Shown piece by piece: positions 62,288 to 64,000 of a stretch of 64,000 bases of DNA. The DNA comes from Solibacillus sp. FSL W7-1436. GTDB lineage: Bacteria > Bacillota > Bacilli > Bacillales_A > Planococcaceae. The first letter of the stretch is position 1; every line of letters begins with the position of its first letter. Position numbers and translations under genes: made by a program. The stretch is from contig NZ_JBBOWV010000001.1 of assembly GCF_038007305.1 (NCBI RefSeq), positions 2,036,501-2,100,500 of the forward strand, read 5' to 3'. The notes beneath the pieces were generated by a model. That model had not been told where the DNA came from, ran no database searches, and saw nothing but the letters and a program-made list of their open reading frames with translations.

Positions 62288-64000
62288 ATGAAAGTTCATA
62301 CTAAATTTCTAGCATCGGCAACAGCAGCGATTCTAGCAGCCACGGCAATTGTTCCAGCCGCTAGTGCCGCATCTTTTACAGATATTAAGGGCAGCGGGCA
62401 TGAGAATGCAATTATGATACTAGCAGAGCAAGGTATCATCGGTGGATATCCGGATGGCACATTTAAACCAAATCAAAACTTGACACGTTCCGATGTTGTA
62501 AAACTATTAGGTAAATATTTAGTTTCGTTAGGTCATAAAATTCCTGAAGATTACAAAACGGAAATGCGTTTTACGGATTTATCGGTAAAGTCTCAAGATG
62601 AACTTTTGCAGTATGCAGCATTAGTAAAAGATCTTGGGGTTTTCCAAGGCAGTAACGGGGCACTTATGCACCGTGACCAGTTGCGTCGTGACCAAATGGC
62701 GACTGTTTTGATACGTGCATTTAAAGTCATCAATGAATTCGATTATATAGAAACAATGAAAGAAACAGACTACAAATCAAATATTAGTGACTTAAACAGA
62801 ACATCTAAGGAGCATCAGGAGTCAATTGAAACTTTGGCCTACTATGCGGTAACAAAACAAAAAACATTCAATCCGAAAGATCCGACAAAACGTGGCCAAT
62901 TCGCAACATTCCTTTATAATATGCTGCAAATTAAAGTCCCTAAGCCGGAGCCGGAAAAACCTGCTGTAACTATAAAAACTGTAGAAGTACAAGCAGCTGA
63001 CAAATTGCGTGTAGTTCTTTCTGATGATAAAGCGTATATAGTGACATTAAAAACGCCATTAGTGGAAAATATGGAAACAGAAGTTACTTTTGATATTGGT
63101 GAACAATCGTTTACAACGAAGGTAACTTTTGAAGTGCCTGACTTAAAAATTACATCTATTACTAATCCTAATGGAGCACAAATAGCTATTACATTTAATC
63201 AGCCTATAAAAGCAGATACGGAATTAAATGCGGCATCGATTAATAAACTGGTTGCTGTTACAGGAATAGAACGACTTGAACAAGTTCAATTGTGGAAAGG
63301 GCAGTTAAGTGAGGATAAGCGTACATTAACTGTTACCATAAATTCAACAAAGGGACTAGAGGGGCGCTATCGTGTAGTTGTAGATAATATTGAATCGATA
63401 AATTCTAAAAAATTACCTAAATACGATGATATCGTAACTTTTATAGCTGATAAAACCGGACCAAGTGTATTAAAGGTGGAAAATATTTCAGCAACGAAAG
63501 TAAAAGTTATATTTACAGAACCAGTAACAAATCCAATAGGGGTTACGCAATTTAAGCTCGTTGATGGCTCTATAGTTACAGGTATTCAAGGGGCGATTGA
63601 TAAAAATGCAACAGAAGTTATTTATGATTTATCTGGTGCTACTGCACGTGGGAAAAGCATAGAACCCGGCACATCAATTGCAGTAAACTTTGGGATAGTT
63701 GTTGATATTGGAAACAATTTATCTACACCGAATCCTTTAACAACATATATTTCAAAAGGTGATAAAGATGGCGTTATCCCGACTTTATCAAATGTTACGC
63801 AGCTTGGAGCAAAAAAATTCAAATTAACTTTTTCAGAAGAAATCCGTACACTTGTCCCTGCTGATATTTATGTAAATCAAAATTCTTATTCACCCCGGAT
63901 TATGAATGTCGTTCAGGATCAAGAAGATCCAAAGTCTTATATTGTCACTACAGGCGGCTCATTGAATGGCTATACAACGATTTCTACAGCAACTGGAAGA
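62288..64000 (+). CDS. SLH-domain S-layer-like protein, 5' part (runs off right edge)
   Basis: The frame is open from ATG 62288 to the end of the window (571 codons). Ribosome site TTGGGGGAG lies upstream. Signal peptide at residues 1-28 (cleavage near PAASA), then three SLH domains at about 29-220 (GGYPDGTFKPNQNLTRSDVV; MHRDQLRRDQMATVLIRAF; DPTKRGQFATFLYNML). Afterwards come tandem beta-sandwich repeats of about 100 residues with the S-layer/Ig-like pattern (ITSITNPNGAQIAITFNQPI; VLKVENISATKVKVIFTEPV; PTLSNVTQLGAKKFKLTFSE). This suggests an S-layer protein or large adhesin. SLH 2 and 3 are diverged. It could be a main S-layer gene of the strain, but that is not shown. Confidence 0.85.
   Translation, partial: MKVHTKFLASATAAILAATAIVPAASAASFTDIKGSGHENAIMILAEQGIIGGYPDGTFKPNQNLTRSDVVKLLGKYLVSLGHKIPEDYKTEMRFTDLSVKSQDELLQYAALVKDLGVFQGSNGALMHRDQLRRDQMATVLIRAFKVINEFDYIETMKETDYKSNISDLNRTSKEHQESIETLAYYAVTKQKTFNPKDPTKRGQFATFLYNMLQIKVPKPEPEKPAVTIKTVEVQAADKLRVVLSDDKAYIVTLKTPLVENMETEVTFDIGEQSFTTKVTFEVPDLKITSITNPNGAQIAITFNQPIKADTELNAASINKLVAVTGIERLEQVQLWKGQLSEDKRTLTVTINSTKGLEGRYRVVVDNIESINSKKLPKYDDIVTFIADKTGPSVLKVENISATKVKVIFTEPVTNPIGVTQFKLVDGSIVTGIQGAIDKNATEVIYDLSGATARGKSIEPGTSIAVNFGIVVDIGNNLSTPNPLTTYISKGDKDGVIPTLSNVTQLGAKKFKLTFSEEIRTLVPADIYVNQNSYSPRIMNVVQDQEDPKSYIVTTGGSLNGYTTISTATGR

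Overview
The window comes from a low-GC Gram-positive bacterium. The likely group is Bacillales, family Planococcaceae/Caryophanaceae, close to Solibacillus or Lysinibacillus. The reasons are AT-rich DNA, strong AGGAGG-type ribosome sites, several TTG starts, Bacillus-type myo-inositol enzymes, and four separate genes for surface proteins with SLH (S-layer homology) domains. The genus is an inference from protein character only; no rRNA or tRNA gene was seen.

Layout. (1) 1-7446: right end of an exopolysaccharide/capsule locus: a GT2 glycosyltransferase cut by the window edge, a Wzx-type flippase, two GT4-type glycosyltransferases, a polyprenyl-phosphate sugar-1-phosphate transferase, a decayed glucose-6-phosphate isomerase (pgi) and an intact galE. 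(2) 7681-13788: a large SLH surface-protein gene split by a complete IS21-family element (7852-10484) with a perfect 7-bp target duplication; removing the element and one repeat copy restores a 1155-residue frame. (3) 14278-28860: a 13-gene inositol catabolic operon: two Gfo/Idh/MocA dehydrogenases, an RbsABC-like importer, a LacI regulator, then iolG, iolC, iolA, iolD, iolE, iolJ and iolB. A promoter with a palindromic operator lies in front, and an inverted 14-bp copy of the operator lies inside the second gene. (4) 28869-39684: a sulfurtransferase, an SLH/beta-helix protein followed by a 1378-residue secreted nuclease, and two tandem membrane diguanylate cyclases.

(5) 39855-56511: what looks like a complete ectoine/hydroxyectoine uptake and catabolism locus. 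An EhuBCDA importer brings the solute in. EutB and EutC are the hydroxyectoine-associated enzymes. DoeA/EutD opens the ring, EutE/DoeB removes the acetyl group, the DoeD-type aminotransferase gives aspartate semialdehyde, and the DoeC-type dehydrogenase gives aspartate. AspA turns aspartate into fumarate plus ammonia. Alanine dehydrogenase, a D-2-hydroxyacid dehydrogenase and a PucR-type regulator are in the same block. The PucR regulator and the alanine dehydrogenase are the unusual parts.

(6) 56594-64000: a secreted SLH-CAP protein, a YknW/YknX-like pair (Yip1 membrane protein plus membrane-fusion protein) without an adjacent ABC transporter, a chromate transporter, a small unknown protein, and the 5' part of another SLH/S-layer protein that runs off the right edge.

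No CRISPR array, tRNA, rRNA or prophage was seen. Functions are read from motifs and gene order; no database search was possible.
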